Origin: an archaeon
Lineage (GTDB): Archaea > Nanobdellota > Nanobdellia > Pacearchaeales > GW2011-AR1
Assembly (NCBI GenBank): GCA_030605415.1
Contig: JAUWIJ010000002.1
Coordinates: forward strand, 28,514 to 92,513
DNA: 64,000 nt
Direction of reading: 5' to 3'
The position numbers were made by a program, and so were the translations under genes. Shown here piece after piece: positions 19,133-30,644 of the stretch. The stretch's first letter is position 1. Each line of letters opens with the position of its first letter. The notes under the pieces are model-generated. The model was not told the DNA's origin. It saw nothing but the letters and a program-made list of their open reading frames with translations, and searched no databases.

Positions 19133-19147
19133 TCCCCGCAGGCTCAT
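19133..19147 (+). repeat. tRNA-Ile 3'-end fragment (att-like)
   Basis: TCCCCGCAGGCTCAT identical to 17007-17021. Confidence 0.75.
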
Positions 19148-19168
19148 ACAAATTTTAATAAATATAAA

Positions 19169-20125
19169 TTACTTCTTACAAATAGAAACCGAATAAAAAC
19201 CATCTTCTGAAATCTTCATATTCACCTCGTCAAAGTACATATTCAGAATTTCGATAAGGTCCTTTTTCTCATATTTATAAGATAATAAAACCAGAAGCCT
19301 ATCTCCTTTTTTAAATTCAATTTTTCCCCCGTACAACTCTACAATTCTATCAACTTCAATATTGTAATAAACTTCAATTCTGGATTCTACTAACTCAATA
19401 TTCATTTTGAGTTCTTCTTCCTTAAATCCAAGACCCATTGGAATATTTATCAACAGCTTCTTTAATGTGGTTGATTCCCTGTATAATTCAAGCATCTTTT
19501 GAGATTCATGATTCCAAATACTATTTCCCAAAATTAATAAATCTCCTTCTTTCATGGCCCTTCGGATATTGTATAAAATTTCATGGATATCTAAATTTTC
19601 TATTGTATTGCCGAGAAGCAAAAAAATATTTTTTTGATATTCCTTGTAACGAATAGACTTCGAAATATTTTCGATATTGTCAAAATCAGAAATTATCCAT
19701 TGCATTTTTATAACCTCTTCCGGATTTTCTTTTCTGACCGTATTAATAGCTACCTCTACTAAATCACTGTTAATATCTACAGGACAGTATCTAATTTTGA
19801 AATCTTTTAATTGTTGAATAATAGTTGACGCTTTTTTCCCGCTTCCACATCCAAGATCAACAATATTTATAGCTTTGTCTTTAATGCTATCTTTAATTTC
19901 TTTAATGTTATCTTTAATCGTATTAACTTCTTGAAAGTCAATTTTATTTTGATACCGAGAATTTTTCTCAAAGTCAAAAAACGCCTGTCCCTTATTGTTC
20001 GAACAAAAAATTAATTTCGAATCCGCAATATTCCATATTTTAAAACCATTCTCCTCGGAATACCCGCGTTTAATTAATTCCTTAAAAATCAAATTATTGA
20101 CTTGCCGACTTTCTTTTTCTGCCAT
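19169..20125 (-). CDS. SAM-dependent methyltransferase (EgtD/histidine-methyltransferase-like fold)
   Basis: IVDLGCGSGKKASTIIQQL, YCPVDINSDLVEVA, FLLLGNTIENLD. Confidence 0.8.
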   Translation of the reverse strand: MAEKESRQVNNLIFKELIKRGYSEENGFKIWNIADSKLIFCSNNKGQAFFDFEKNSRYQNKIDFQEVNTIKDNIKEIKDSIKDKAINIVDLGCGSGKKASTIIQQLKDFKIRYCPVDINSDLVEVAINTVRKENPEEVIKMQWIISDFDNIENISKSIRYKEYQKNIFLLLGNTIENLDIHEILYNIRRAMKEGDLLILGNSIWNHESQKMLELYRESTTLKKLLINIPMGLGFKEEELKMNIELVESRIEVYYNIEVDRIVELYGGKIEFKKGDRLLVLLSYKYEKKDLIEILNMYFDEVNMKISEDGFYSVSICKK

Positions 20126-20324
20126 AATAATATTGGTAAACTCTGGTTTTTATGTGTTTGTATTAACTGTTAGAAGGTGAGAAGTAAAAAACAAAACAAT
20201 GTCAGGAAAAATCGCAAACGCTTCCACCAAATTATCAGCCAGAATAAAATCCATTTATTTGTTGTGCGCACGGTGGAATAAAGATAGAACCACAGAAAGT
20301 TTTATTAACTTAGATTTTGTTTAA

Positions 20325-21317
<993 letters not shown>

Positions 21318-21318
21318 A

Positions 21319-22230
21319 ATGTATGACTTGATTATTATTGGCGGAGGACCGGCTGGGATAACTGCAGCAATTTATGCAGCGAGGGAGAAGTTAAATTTTT
21401 TGCTTGTGACGATTGATGTAGGTGGGCAAGTGGTCTGGAGTTCAGAGGTTGAGAATTTTCCCGGGACACTTTCTTCGACAGGAATTGAACTGGTTCAGAA
21501 GTTTCAGGCGCAGTTAAAAAAGTATAAGGTGAATATCAAACAAGAGGATGTTATGCGGATTAGTAAAGTTGGAAGTGTTGTGAAAGTTAAGACCAAAGTA
21601 GAAGTTTATAATTCTAAAGCTGTGATTATTGCTTCAGGAAAGAAGCCGAAGAAATTAAATGTTCCAGGTGAGGAGAAGTTTTTTGGGAAAGGTGTTAATT
21701 ATTGTGCGACTTGTCACGCTCCATCATATAAAGGAAAGGTCGTCGCGATTGCTGGAGGAGGAAGTTCAGGATTAGAGGCGGCTTTGTTTTTGAGAAAATA
21801 TGCAAAGAAGGTTTATCTTTTAAATATTAACGCCAAGCTTGGTGGGGAGAATTATTTAAGAAAAAAAGTTTTGGCCGACAAGGAAATTACTATTATTAAT
21901 AATGCGAAGATTTTAGAAATAACTGGAGAAAAAGTAGTTAGCGGTTTGAAGTATACTGAAAAAGATAAAGAGATGACGTTAAAATTAGAAGGAGTTTTTA
22001 TTGAAATTGGATTAGTTACCGAAGTAGGATTTACCAGCGTTAAAAAAAATAAATGGGAAGAGATAAGACTATTTAGGGGGACGAGGACACATAATGAAAA
22101 TTTAACTTCTGTTCCAGGAATTTTTGCAGCTGGAGATTGTACTGATATTCCCGCTAAACAAATTGTTGCGGCGGCGGGTGAGGGATGTAAAGCGGCGCTA
22201 GCTAGTTTTGATTATATTTTGAAAAAATGA
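21319..22230 (+). CDS. thioredoxin reductase-like flavoprotein (AhpF-C-like)
   Basis: IIGGGPAGITAAIYAARE, NYCATCHAPSYKGK, GGGSSGLEAALFLRKYAKKVYLLNIN lacking the HRR NADPH motif. Confidence 0.88.
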   Translation: MYDLIIIGGGPAGITAAIYAAREKLNFLLVTIDVGGQVVWSSEVENFPGTLSSTGIELVQKFQAQLKKYKVNIKQEDVMRISKVGSVVKVKTKVEVYNSKAVIIASGKKPKKLNVPGEEKFFGKGVNYCATCHAPSYKGKVVAIAGGGSSGLEAALFLRKYAKKVYLLNINAKLGGENYLRKKVLADKEITIINNAKILEITGEKVVSGLKYTEKDKEMTLKLEGVFIEIGLVTEVGFTSVKKNKWEEIRLFRGTRTHNENLTSVPGIFAAGDCTDIPAKQIVAAAGEGCKAALASFDYILKK

Positions 22231-23357
22231 AAAAATTATCTGGTTTTGATTTCGAGGGTAAGGTTGTTTTACTCAGGACCGATTTGAATTCCGATGCTCA
22301 TGAAGGCAAAATTGGTTTATCTGAAAGAATAAAGGAAAGTGTCAAAACCATTTCTGAGTTAAAGCAGAAGGGAGCAAAAGTTGTTATCATCGCTCATCAA
22401 GGCAGGCAAGACAAGGATGATTTTATTGGATTAAAACAACATGCCAAATTTTTAAATAAATATGTTAAAGTGAAATTTGTTGATGATGTTTGCGGGAAGA
22501 AAGCTATTAAGACAATTGAAAAATTAAAAAATGGCGAAGTTGTCTTATTGGATAATATTAGATTTATTAAAGATGAGTTTGAACCAAAAAAAGGAAAGAA
22601 AAATAAATTGTTTAAGTTAGTTGAGATGGCGGACGTCTTTGTTAACGACGCATTTTCAGTTTGTCATCGAGAACATGCTTCGATGGTTTTATTTCCTCGT
22701 TATTTGAAAAGTTTTGCTGGGAGGTTATTAGAGAAAGAAATTGTCGCCTTGAAAAAGATTAAGATAAAAAATTGTTTGTATATCTTAGGCGGTGCAAAAC
22801 CAGAAGACAATATTAAATTATTAAGAGGGCGTAAAGTTTTGGCCTGTGGTTTATTTGGACAGATGTGTTTGATTGCAAAAGGAAAAGATTTAGGAGCACA
22901 AAATAAATATTTAAAAAAAGATATTAAAAATTATTTTAAAATTATTGGTAAGCTGAAGAAAAAACTGAGGAATGTTAAAGCGCCTATCGATTTTGCTGTT
23001 AAAGTTAATGGAAAAAGAAAAGAGTTAGGTGTTGAAGATTTTCCGAGCAGATATGAGATTTTCGATATTGGAAAAGAAACTCAAAAAGAATATACTGACG
23101 AAATTAAAAAAGCAGAAGTTGTTTTTATGAAAGGACCGGCAGGATTTTCTGCTGATAAAAATTTCGCTAAGGGAACTGTCACCCTACTGAGAACTATTGC
23201 AAAATTAAAAAATTTTAGTTTGGTAGGAGGAGGACATTTAAGCGACACCATAAAAAAATATAAGTTGTCCGGATTTGGTCATGTTAGTCTTTCGGGCGGG
23301 GCTTTGTTAAGATATATAGCTGGAGAAAAATTAGTTGGATTGGAAGCACTAAAATAA
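22227..23357 (+). CDS. pgk: phosphoglycerate kinase
   Basis: VVLLRTDLNSDAHEGKI, GRLLEKEIVALKKI, GGGHLSDTIKKY. Confidence 0.94.
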   Translation: MKKLSGFDFEGKVVLLRTDLNSDAHEGKIGLSERIKESVKTISELKQKGAKVVIIAHQGRQDKDDFIGLKQHAKFLNKYVKVKFVDDVCGKKAIKTIEKLKNGEVVLLDNIRFIKDEFEPKKGKKNKLFKLVEMADVFVNDAFSVCHREHASMVLFPRYLKSFAGRLLEKEIVALKKIKIKNCLYILGGAKPEDNIKLLRGRKVLACGLFGQMCLIAKGKDLGAQNKYLKKDIKNYFKIIGKLKKKLRNVKAPIDFAVKVNGKRKELGVEDFPSRYEIFDIGKETQKEYTDEIKKAEVVFMKGPAGFSADKNFAKGTVTLLRTIAKLKNFSLVGGGHLSDTIKKYKLSGFGHVSLSGGALLRYIAGEKLVGLEALK

Positions 23358-23466
23358 AAAATTAAAAAACTAAAACCAAAGTAGTTATACCAATTGAAAT
23401 TTTAATATTTTGATTACTTAGAAACCTTTATAATAATCTTTCCCCTGATAATTTCAGAGGTGTATA

Positions 23467-24342
23467 ATGTTTGACGTCATAACTTTTGGAAGTGCCGTAG
23501 TGGATGTTTTTGTCGAGACTGGACAGAGTGGAAAAAAGTTTGAATATAAAGCCGGATCGAAAATTTTAGTTAAAGATTTGAAGTTTGATGTGGGGGGTGG
23601 AGCTACAAATTCTGCTGTTGCTTTTTCTCGGTTAGGATTAAAAACAGGTTGTATCTGTAAAGTTGGGAATGATAACAATGGACAAGATGTTTTGGACGAA
23701 TTAAAAAAAGAGAAGGTTAAATTTCTAGGAAAGAGAATTAATGGAAAGACAGGATCTTCGATAATTTTAGATAGCAAAGATAAAAATAGAACGATTTTGA
23801 CTTTTAAGGGATTGGGAAATAGTGTAAAGATTTCCGATATACCAGAATTTAAGAGTAGTTGGTTATATTTTTCATCCGTGCTGGGCGAGAGTTTTAAAAC
23901 ACAAGAGAAACTCGCGAGGAAATTAAAAAAGAACGGAACGAAATTAGCATTTAATCCGAGCGAATATTTAATCAAAAAATTAGATATACGTGAGCTTTTG
24001 AAACTGGCAGATGTAGTTATTTTAAATAAAGAAGAATTTGATTTAATTAAAAAAAAGTATAAGAAGAGCTTGTTGAATATTTGTTTCGGAATAGTTGTTG
24101 TGACTGATAAAAACAAATTAGCCTGGGCTTATGATGGCAATAAAAAATATTCTATAAAGCCTAACAAAATTAAGGTTGTCGAGAGAACAGGAGCGGGAGA
24201 CGCATTTGCTTCAGGGTTTGTTGCAGGGATGATTGTCGGAAAAAATATCCCCGAAAGTTTAAAGTTAGGACTAAGGGAAAGTGAATCTGTAATTAGACAT
24301 TTTGGTACGAAAAATAAATTATTAAAAATAAAGTTAAAATGA
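23467..24342 (+). CDS. PfkB-family carbohydrate kinase
   Basis: DVGGGATNSAVAFSRLG, VVERTGAGDAFASGFVAGM. Confidence 0.93.
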   Translation: MFDVITFGSAVVDVFVETGQSGKKFEYKAGSKILVKDLKFDVGGGATNSAVAFSRLGLKTGCICKVGNDNNGQDVLDELKKEKVKFLGKRINGKTGSSIILDSKDKNRTILTFKGLGNSVKISDIPEFKSSWLYFSSVLGESFKTQEKLARKLKKNGTKLAFNPSEYLIKKLDIRELLKLADVVILNKEEFDLIKKKYKKSLLNICFGIVVVTDKNKLAWAYDGNKKYSIKPNKIKVVERTGAGDAFASGFVAGMIVGKNIPESLKLGLRESESVIRHFGTKNKLLKIKLK

Positions 24343-25085
24343 AATTAAATAAAATTTTGAAAAAAAACAAAGCCATGTTTTTGGCTTATGATCAGGGAAT
24401 AGAACATGGACCCACAGATTTTAACGATAAGAATGTTGATCCAGAATATATTATTAGAATTGCAAAAAAAGGAAATTTCACGGGGATGATTTTTCAAAAA
24501 GGAATTGCCGAGAAATATAATGTTTCGATAAAAAAGAGTGGCGTACCATTAATTGTTAAATTGAATGGGAAAACAAACTTGGTTAAGAGCGAGCCAGTAT
24601 CCCGACAGTTATGTTCTGTAAGTGAAGCAGTGAAGCTCGGCGCTGTTGCGGTGGGTTATACAATTTATATTGGAAGTATTTTTGAGAAAGAAATGTTAGT
24701 TGAATTTGAGAAGATTAGTGAGGAGGCACATAAAAAGGGTCTGCCCGTTATTGTTTGGATTTACCCTCGAGGAAAGGGAGTTAAGGGAAAAAAGAAAAAA
24801 GATTTGATGGCATATGCTACACGGGTAGGATTGGAAATTGGGGCAGACATTGTTAAGATTCAATCAACCGGAAAAAAAGCTGATATTGAGTGGGCAGTTG
24901 AATCGGCTGGAAAATGTAAAGTTGTCTTGGCTGGCGGAATGAAAAAAAGTGAAAAAGAATTATTAAATGAGATTAGAGATGCCGTTAAAGTTGGTTGTAT
25001 TGGAATTGCTATTGGGAGAAATGTTTGGCAGGCAAAAAATCCACTGAAAATTGCTGAAAAATTACAGAAGGTGATTTGGGGATGA
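24339..25085 (+). CDS. class I fructose-bisphosphate aldolase, archaeal type
   Basis: LAYDQGIEHGPTDF, IVWIYPRGKGVK, DIVKIQSTGK, GIAIGRNVWQA. Confidence 0.92.
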   Translation: MKLNKILKKNKAMFLAYDQGIEHGPTDFNDKNVDPEYIIRIAKKGNFTGMIFQKGIAEKYNVSIKKSGVPLIVKLNGKTNLVKSEPVSRQLCSVSEAVKLGAVAVGYTIYIGSIFEKEMLVEFEKISEEAHKKGLPVIVWIYPRGKGVKGKKKKDLMAYATRVGLEIGADIVKIQSTGKKADIEWAVESAGKCKVVLAGGMKKSEKELLNEIRDAVKVGCIGIAIGRNVWQAKNPLKIAEKLQKVIWG

Positions 25086-25708
25086 AGCCGATAGTTGTTG
25101 TGAATTTTAAGACATATAAACAAGGGGCTAATGTTTTGAAGTTAGCGAAAAAGATTAAGAAAATAGATAACAAAATTATCGTTGGAATACAGGCTTCGGA
25201 TATTGAAGAAATTGTAAGAAAAACAAAATTAAAAGTTTTTTGCCAGCATGTTGATTGGCAGAAGCCAGGGAGAGGAACTGGATTTATTCTTCCAGAAGCA
25301 GTTAAAACAGATGGAGCGAAGGGAGTTTTTTTAAATCATTCAGAACATAAATTATCTTTTTCTGTTTTAAAGAAGACAATTAAGAGGTGCAGAGACGTTA
25401 GATTGAAAATTTTGGTTTTTGCTTCAGGATTACCCGAGGCCTTGAAGATTAAAAAATTGAAGCCAGATTATCTGGTTATTGAGCCTCCAGAATTAGTTGG
25501 AGGAAAAGTTTCAGTTTCAAAATCTAAACCAGAGTTGATAGAGACAATTTCGAAGAAGTTAGGTAGTAGTTTTTTAGTTGGAGCTGGAATAAAAAACAAA
25601 GAAGATGTTAAGATTGCAATGCAACTTGGAGCATCAGGAATAGCAATTTCCTCCGCTATAACAAAAGCCAAAAACCCCGAAAAAGAATTAAGAAAATTAT
25701 TAAAATAA
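25082..25708 (+). CDS. tpiA: triosephosphate isomerase, archaeal type
   Basis: VVVNFKTYKQG, FLNHSEHKLSF, VIEPPELVGG, GASGIAISSAITKAKNPEKEL. Confidence 0.94.
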   Translation: MKPIVVVNFKTYKQGANVLKLAKKIKKIDNKIIVGIQASDIEEIVRKTKLKVFCQHVDWQKPGRGTGFILPEAVKTDGAKGVFLNHSEHKLSFSVLKKTIKRCRDVRLKILVFASGLPEALKIKKLKPDYLVIEPPELVGGKVSVSKSKPELIETISKKLGSSFLVGAGIKNKEDVKIAMQLGASGIAISSAITKAKNPEKELRKLLK

Positions 25709-25721
25709 TTATTTTAAATTT

Positions 25722-26465
25722 CTATAAAGAAGATATCCATCCGCCGTCTACAACTATTTCTTCTCCAGTCACATAAGAAGAAGCATCACTTGCTAAAAAA
25801 ACTGCCGGACCTGCAATATCTATAGGCTTACCAGTTCTTTTCAACGGAAGTTTAGCCAACATTCCCTGCCTTACTTTTTTATCCATTAAAAGCTCTTTAG
25901 TCATTGCAGTTTCTATAATTCCCGGATGGATTGAATTAACCCTTATCCCGGACGGACCATATTCTACAGCTAAAGCTTTTGTCAATAATCTAATCCCTCC
26001 CTTACTTGCGCAATAAGCTGCAGCCTGACAAAATCCACCCATTCCAGCAACAGAAGACAGGTTGATTATAGAAGCCCCTCTTTTCATATATTTTAAAGCC
26101 GCTTGTGAACACAAAAAATATCCTTTTAAATTTATATCAATTGTTTTATCCCAGTCTTCTTCCTTTAATGTTTTAGTATCTCCTATAATAAAAATTCCTG
26201 CATTATTAACTAGAATATCAATTTTTTTAAATTTTTTAATTACTTCTTGCATAAGATTTTCAACTTGCTCTTTGTTTGATATATCAGTTTTTACATAAAC
26301 TGCCTTTCTTTTTAATGCTCTAATTTTACTAACTGTTGCACTTCCGGGAATAATATCCGAAACAACAACATCCGCCCCATTTCTTGCTAACTCAACAGCA
26401 ATCGACTGTCCAATACCTCTCGCGGCACCAGTTACAATAGCTACTTTCCCCTTTAAATTAAACAT
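25722..26465 (-). CDS. short-chain dehydrogenase/reductase
   Basis: VTGAARGIGQSIAVEL, NNAGIF, YCASKGG. Confidence 0.94.
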   Translation of the reverse strand: MFNLKGKVAIVTGAARGIGQSIAVELARNGADVVVSDIIPGSATVSKIRALKRKAVYVKTDISNKEQVENLMQEVIKKFKKIDILVNNAGIFIIGDTKTLKEEDWDKTIDINLKGYFLCSQAALKYMKRGASIINLSSVAGMGGFCQAAAYCASKGGIRLLTKALAVEYGPSGIRVNSIHPGIIETAMTKELLMDKKVRQGMLAKLPLKRTGKPIDIAGPAVFLASDASSYVTGEEIVVDGGWISSL

Positions 26466-26609
26466 CTTACGCCTCTTCGGCGTTTAAAGTCAGTCTTGCT
26501 ATTTAAAGGTTGTTATTTAATTCTTCGCATAAGTCACAATATCTATTTTAGGAAGCACACCAATTTAATTTTAAGAAGAGTTTTTAAACATTAGAAACCT
26601 TTCATTTTT

Positions 26610-26942
26610 ATGAAAGTGGTGAAACGTCCTTGGGGTGATTTTAAACGATTTACACTTAATGAAAAGTGTACTGTAAAAATTCTTACTGTTAAGCCGAATC
26701 AGATTCTCAGTTTACAAAAACATAAAAATAGGGTTGAGCAATGGTATTTTTTAACAGAAGGATGGATACAACTTGGGACTAAAAAAAAGAAAATTAAAAA
26801 AGGAGAGATTGTGAACATTCAAAAAATGCAGGCACATAGAATTTTTGCCAAGAAAAAAGAAGTAAAAGTTTTAGAAATTTCTTCAGGAGAATTTGACGAA
26901 AAAGATGAGATAAGATTGGAGGATGAATATGAAAGAGTTTGA
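26610..26942 (+). CDS. mannose-6-phosphate isomerase-like cupin
   Basis: KRPWGDFKRF, QILSLQKHKNRVEQWYFLTEG. Confidence 0.88.
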   Translation: MKVVKRPWGDFKRFTLNEKCTVKILTVKPNQILSLQKHKNRVEQWYFLTEGWIQLGTKKKKIKKGEIVNIQKMQAHRIFAKKKEVKVLEISSGEFDEKDEIRLEDEYERV

Positions 26943-27789
26943 AAAACTTAAAAAGAGAAAGATTGACGGAGGACGTGCTAAAGTAATTGCGATAGATTTG
27001 GGAGGAACTAATTTGAGAATTGCTATTATCCGACATGGAAAAATTTTGAAATATTTGAAAGAGAAAACTCCTAATACGGCTGTAAAAATTAAGAAGAGAA
27101 TTTTTGAGTTAATCGAAAATTATATGTCTAAAGAAATAAAAGGAATTGCTGTTGCTTCGCCTGGTCCGTTGAAAGATGGGACAATAAAGAATCCTCCGAA
27201 TTTACCTTTAAGGAATTATAATTTAAAGAAAGCTTTGGAAAAGAAATTTAAGATTTCTATTGTTGTTAAAAATGATGCTGATTGTGTTGCTTATGCTGAA
27301 TTAAATATGGGCTATAAGAAAAAGAACTTTGTTTTATTAACTCTTGGAACAGGAATTGGTGGAGGGGTTGTTATAAACGGAAAGCTTTATCGAGGGGAAG
27401 GTTATGCTGGGGAGCTTGGACATATTATTTTAGATGATGGTAAAGATTTTGAAAGTTTGGTTGCTTCAAAGAACTTAAAGGCTGTGACGAAAAAAGTTTT
27501 TGGTAAACAGATGTTATTCCATGAATTAATGAAGATGAAGGATGTTAGGGCGAAGAAAATATTGAATGAATTTACGGAATATTATGGGCAGGAAATTGCG
27601 TCGTTAATTCATTGTTTTGATCCAGAGATGGTTATTTTGGCTGGAGGAATTAGCGAATGTGGGATGGGTTTTTTAAATATGATAAAACGTCATGCGGCGA
27701 AGTATCTCCAGTTACCTAAAAAAACTCCGATTTGTTGGACTAAATTAAAACATCCCGGGATAATAGGGGCAAGTCTTTATTTTAAATAA
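26923..27789 (+). CDS. ROK-family sugar kinase
   Basis: IAIDLGGTNLRIAII, LTLGTGIGGGVVINGKLYRG, AGELGHIIL. Confidence 0.92.
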   Translation: MNMKEFEKLKKRKIDGGRAKVIAIDLGGTNLRIAIIRHGKILKYLKEKTPNTAVKIKKRIFELIENYMSKEIKGIAVASPGPLKDGTIKNPPNLPLRNYNLKKALEKKFKISIVVKNDADCVAYAELNMGYKKKNFVLLTLGTGIGGGVVINGKLYRGEGYAGELGHIILDDGKDFESLVASKNLKAVTKKVFGKQMLFHELMKMKDVRAKKILNEFTEYYGQEIASLIHCFDPEMVILAGGISECGMGFLNMIKRHAAKYLQLPKKTPICWTKLKHPGIIGASLYFK

Positions 27790-27794
27790 AAATA

Positions 27795-28646
27795 ATGGTA
27801 AGAAAAATAAAAAAAGTTGTTGCTCCTGTAAGAGTTGATTTTGGCGGGGGCACTACAGATATAGAACCCTTTTATTCTAAATATGGGGGTGCAGTCTTAA
27901 ATTGTTCTATCCAAAAATATATTGTTGGAGAAATTATTTCTAATAATAAAAATGTTAGTTTAAAATATTCTGGCAATATTCCGACAAGTAGCGGGTTGGG
28001 AACTTCTGGCGCAATGACTCTTGTTTGGTTGGCATTAATTACTGGAGAAAAGGACAAGGGAAAATTATGTGAATGGGTTTATAACATTTCGCAGGCAAGA
28101 GAACTTTTTAACGATGGAAAACAAGACCAGTATGCGGCAGCTTTTGGGGGAATTAATTTTTTTGAATTTGATAAAAAAGGAAAAGTTAAAATTAGCAAAT
28201 TAAATTTGAAGAAATCCATTATTAAAAAACTGGAAAATAATCTTACTTTAGTTTACACCGGAAAGCCGCATTATTCAGGAGATACTAATAGCGCTATGAT
28301 TAACAATTTAAAGAAAGGAAAAAATGTTAATAATTTTTTGGCTATAAAAAGAATTGCCTATAATATGAAGCAAGCTTTATTAAGAGAAGATTTGGAAAAA
28401 TTTGCCAGTCTTATGAACGAAGAAACCAGACAGAGAAAGATGTTGGATAAAACCATTGTCCCAAAAAATCTTCAAGAATTAATTAAAGAAGGAATGAAGA
28501 ATGGAGCGAAAGCAGCAAAAATTTGTGGATCTGGCGGTGGCGGGAGTATTTTATTTTTTGGAAATAAAAAGAAATTAAAGAAAAAGTTTGGTTCAAAAGT
28601 AATTGATTTTAAGTTTGATTTCAATGGATTAAGGTGGATAAAATGA
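27795..28646 (+). CDS. GHMP kinase (heptose-7-phosphate kinase-like)
   Basis: APVRVDFGGGTTDIEPFYSKYGG, PTSSGLGTSGAMT, GSGGGGSILFF. Confidence 0.9.
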   Translation: MVRKIKKVVAPVRVDFGGGTTDIEPFYSKYGGAVLNCSIQKYIVGEIISNNKNVSLKYSGNIPTSSGLGTSGAMTLVWLALITGEKDKGKLCEWVYNISQARELFNDGKQDQYAAAFGGINFFEFDKKGKVKISKLNLKKSIIKKLENNLTLVYTGKPHYSGDTNSAMINNLKKGKNVNNFLAIKRIAYNMKQALLREDLEKFASLMNEETRQRKMLDKTIVPKNLQELIKEGMKNGAKAAKICGSGGGGSILFFGNKKKLKKKFGSKVIDFKFDFNGLRWIK

Positions 28647-29719
28647 AAATTAAAAGAAAACTTTTTATGAAATCATCTGAGAATGACTGGGAAGCAAAAG
28701 CTGTTCTAAACCCCAGTGTTGTGAAAGATAAAGATGGAACAGAGCATATGTTTTACAGAGCTGTTGCAAAAAATGGTGTTTCAAGTATAGGTTATGCTAA
28801 AATTACCAAAGGAAAAATTGAAAGATTTGATAAACCTGTGCTTTTTCCGACGAAGGGTTATGAGATTAAGGGAGTTGAAGATCCAAGAGTAACAAAAATC
28901 GGTAATATTTATTATATGTTATATACCACTTTTAACGGAAAAGATGCTCGGATTGCTTATGCCGTTTCTAAAAATTTAAAAGATTGGGAAAAAAAAGGGA
29001 TTATTAGTCCAAATATTTCTGTTATTGAAGCAAGAAAGTTAGTCAAAATAAAAAAATATAGAGATAGGTGGAAGCACCAGGAAATTTATGGGACTCATAT
29101 TTGTTTATGGAATAAAGACGCTGTGTTATTTCCTGAGAAGATTGATGGAAAGTTTGTAATGCTTCATAGACTTTTGCCAGACATTCAGATTATAAAATTT
29201 AGGAGCTTTTCTGAATTGAAGAGTGATAATTTTTGGAGGGAGTATATTGAGAATTTAAGCGAGGACAGTGACAAGATTTCGTTGTATCGTCGATATGATT
29301 GGGAGGGTGAGCATATTGGGGCTGGGGCTGTTCCAATTAAAACAAAAAAAGGATGGCTTTTGATTTACCATGGAGTTGAGTTACAGGATAAAGGGTTTTT
29401 CCTTAATTTATTTAATAGAATTTATTGTAATATTGAGGGTATACTTGGCAGGTTGAGAAATAAAAGATTACCGCTTATTTATCATACTGGTGCCGCCTTA
29501 CTAGATTTAAAAAGACCAGAAATTGAAGTTGCTAGATTAAAAGAATCCTTATTTTCTCCAAAACATGATTGGGAAAAAGAAGGAGATATAAATGATGTTG
29601 TTTTTCCAGAAGGTGCGGTTGTCAAGGGCGATAAATTAAAAATTTACTATGGATGTTCTGATTCGAGAATTGGATTGGCTGAATTAAATCTTAAAGAATT
29701 ACTAAAAAAACTTAAATGA
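28634..29719 (+). CDS. GH130-family glycoside phosphorylase/hydrolase
   Basis: LNPSVVKDKDGTEHMFYRAV, GVEDPRVTKIGNIYYMLYT, HRLLPDIQI, YHTGAALLDL. Confidence 0.9.
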   Translation: MDKMKIKRKLFMKSSENDWEAKAVLNPSVVKDKDGTEHMFYRAVAKNGVSSIGYAKITKGKIERFDKPVLFPTKGYEIKGVEDPRVTKIGNIYYMLYTTFNGKDARIAYAVSKNLKDWEKKGIISPNISVIEARKLVKIKKYRDRWKHQEIYGTHICLWNKDAVLFPEKIDGKFVMLHRLLPDIQIIKFRSFSELKSDNFWREYIENLSEDSDKISLYRRYDWEGEHIGAGAVPIKTKKGWLLIYHGVELQDKGFFLNLFNRIYCNIEGILGRLRNKRLPLIYHTGAALLDLKRPEIEVARLKESLFSPKHDWEKEGDINDVVFPEGAVVKGDKLKIYYGCSDSRIGLAELNLKELLKKLK

Positions 29720-30032
29720 TTTTTGAGAATATTCTTTTAGGGCATTAATATAATTATTTGAATAATAAGCTATCCCGCATGAACGCGGAAGATAACTACT
29801 GATCTACACAACTTTTTTTACTATAATAAATTAAATTTAAATATGTTGGGGCTAATAAATTTTTTAGTTAAAAATTATACTTAATTAATAAGACGAAAAC
29901 TATCCTATATTTCATAGGTTCTTACCGAAGAGTTAAACAATTTAAAATCAAAAAATAATCCTAGGCAGATTTAAGTTATCTTAAAAATATTAAAACACTA
30001 TACTTTAAAATCTCTAATTTGTTTAAATTTTT

Positions 30033-30644
30033 ATGATATGGCAGATAAAAATTGTTAAACCTTTTTCTGAAAATCAGATTGAGGAAAAGAGTTATGAAAT
30101 TAATTTAAATAAAAATAAAAGTATCTATAAGGTTATTAAAGAATTTGAAGATGAAATTTTAAATAAGGCTGGTTTTGGAAAGGTTGTAATGGAATTTGGT
30201 GATGTTGAACTTGGGGAGATTATTAATCTTCATAATTCAGAGGGAATAAGGGATATTTCTCAGATAAGGCGCATGGCTAAGGATATTAAATTAGGTAAGC
30301 ATATTTTTAATAAATCTGGAATTCCAAACATAAAACTTATTAAATCAAATAAAGGGGAGTTAGTTTTATTTGATGGACATCATTCAATACTTGCTTATAT
30401 GTTAAATGATAAAAAAAGGTTGGATGAGATTCCATATTTAATTATAGAAAAAAAAGGGGGATTTGATGATGAAAAAATTAAGGAGTTTTTTATAGAGCAT
30501 AAGAATAAATTAAAAAATAAAGATTGGAGAAAATTTGTTATAAACTGGCAGGCAGATGAAGAAAATCAGTTAGTTGAAAGAAAAGAAAAGTGTATGGATG
30601 ATGTTTTTAATAATATTAAAAATTTATTTTATTCTAAAAATTAA
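30033..30644 (+). CDS. ParB/sulfiredoxin-like domain protein
   Basis: HNSEGIRDISQIRRMAKDIKLG...LVLFDGHHSILAYM. Confidence 0.6.
   Translation: MIWQIKIVKPFSENQIEEKSYEINLNKNKSIYKVIKEFEDEILNKAGFGKVVMEFGDVELGEIINLHNSEGIRDISQIRRMAKDIKLGKHIFNKSGIPNIKLIKSNKGELVLFDGHHSILAYMLNDKKRLDEIPYLIIEKKGGFDDEKIKEFFIEHKNKLKNKDWRKFVINWQADEENQLVERKEKCMDDVFNNIKNLFYSKN

Larger units (their letters stand above)
17022..19147. mobile_element. small island bounded by tRNA-Ile 3'-end direct repeats
   Basis: TCCCCGCAGGCTCAT at 17007-17021 (tRNA 3' end) repeated at 19133-19147. Confidence 0.65.

Noticed and set aside
26465-26485. Hairpin ACGCC-TCTTC-GGCGT immediately upstream of the SDR gene
   Set aside because: Single short stem; could affect translation but no further support.
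29760-29815. Possible box C/D RNA (CCGCATGAACGCGG...CTGATC...TTTTTTT)
   Set aside because: Only weak C and D box resemblance and no guide-like complementarity assessed; insufficient evidence.
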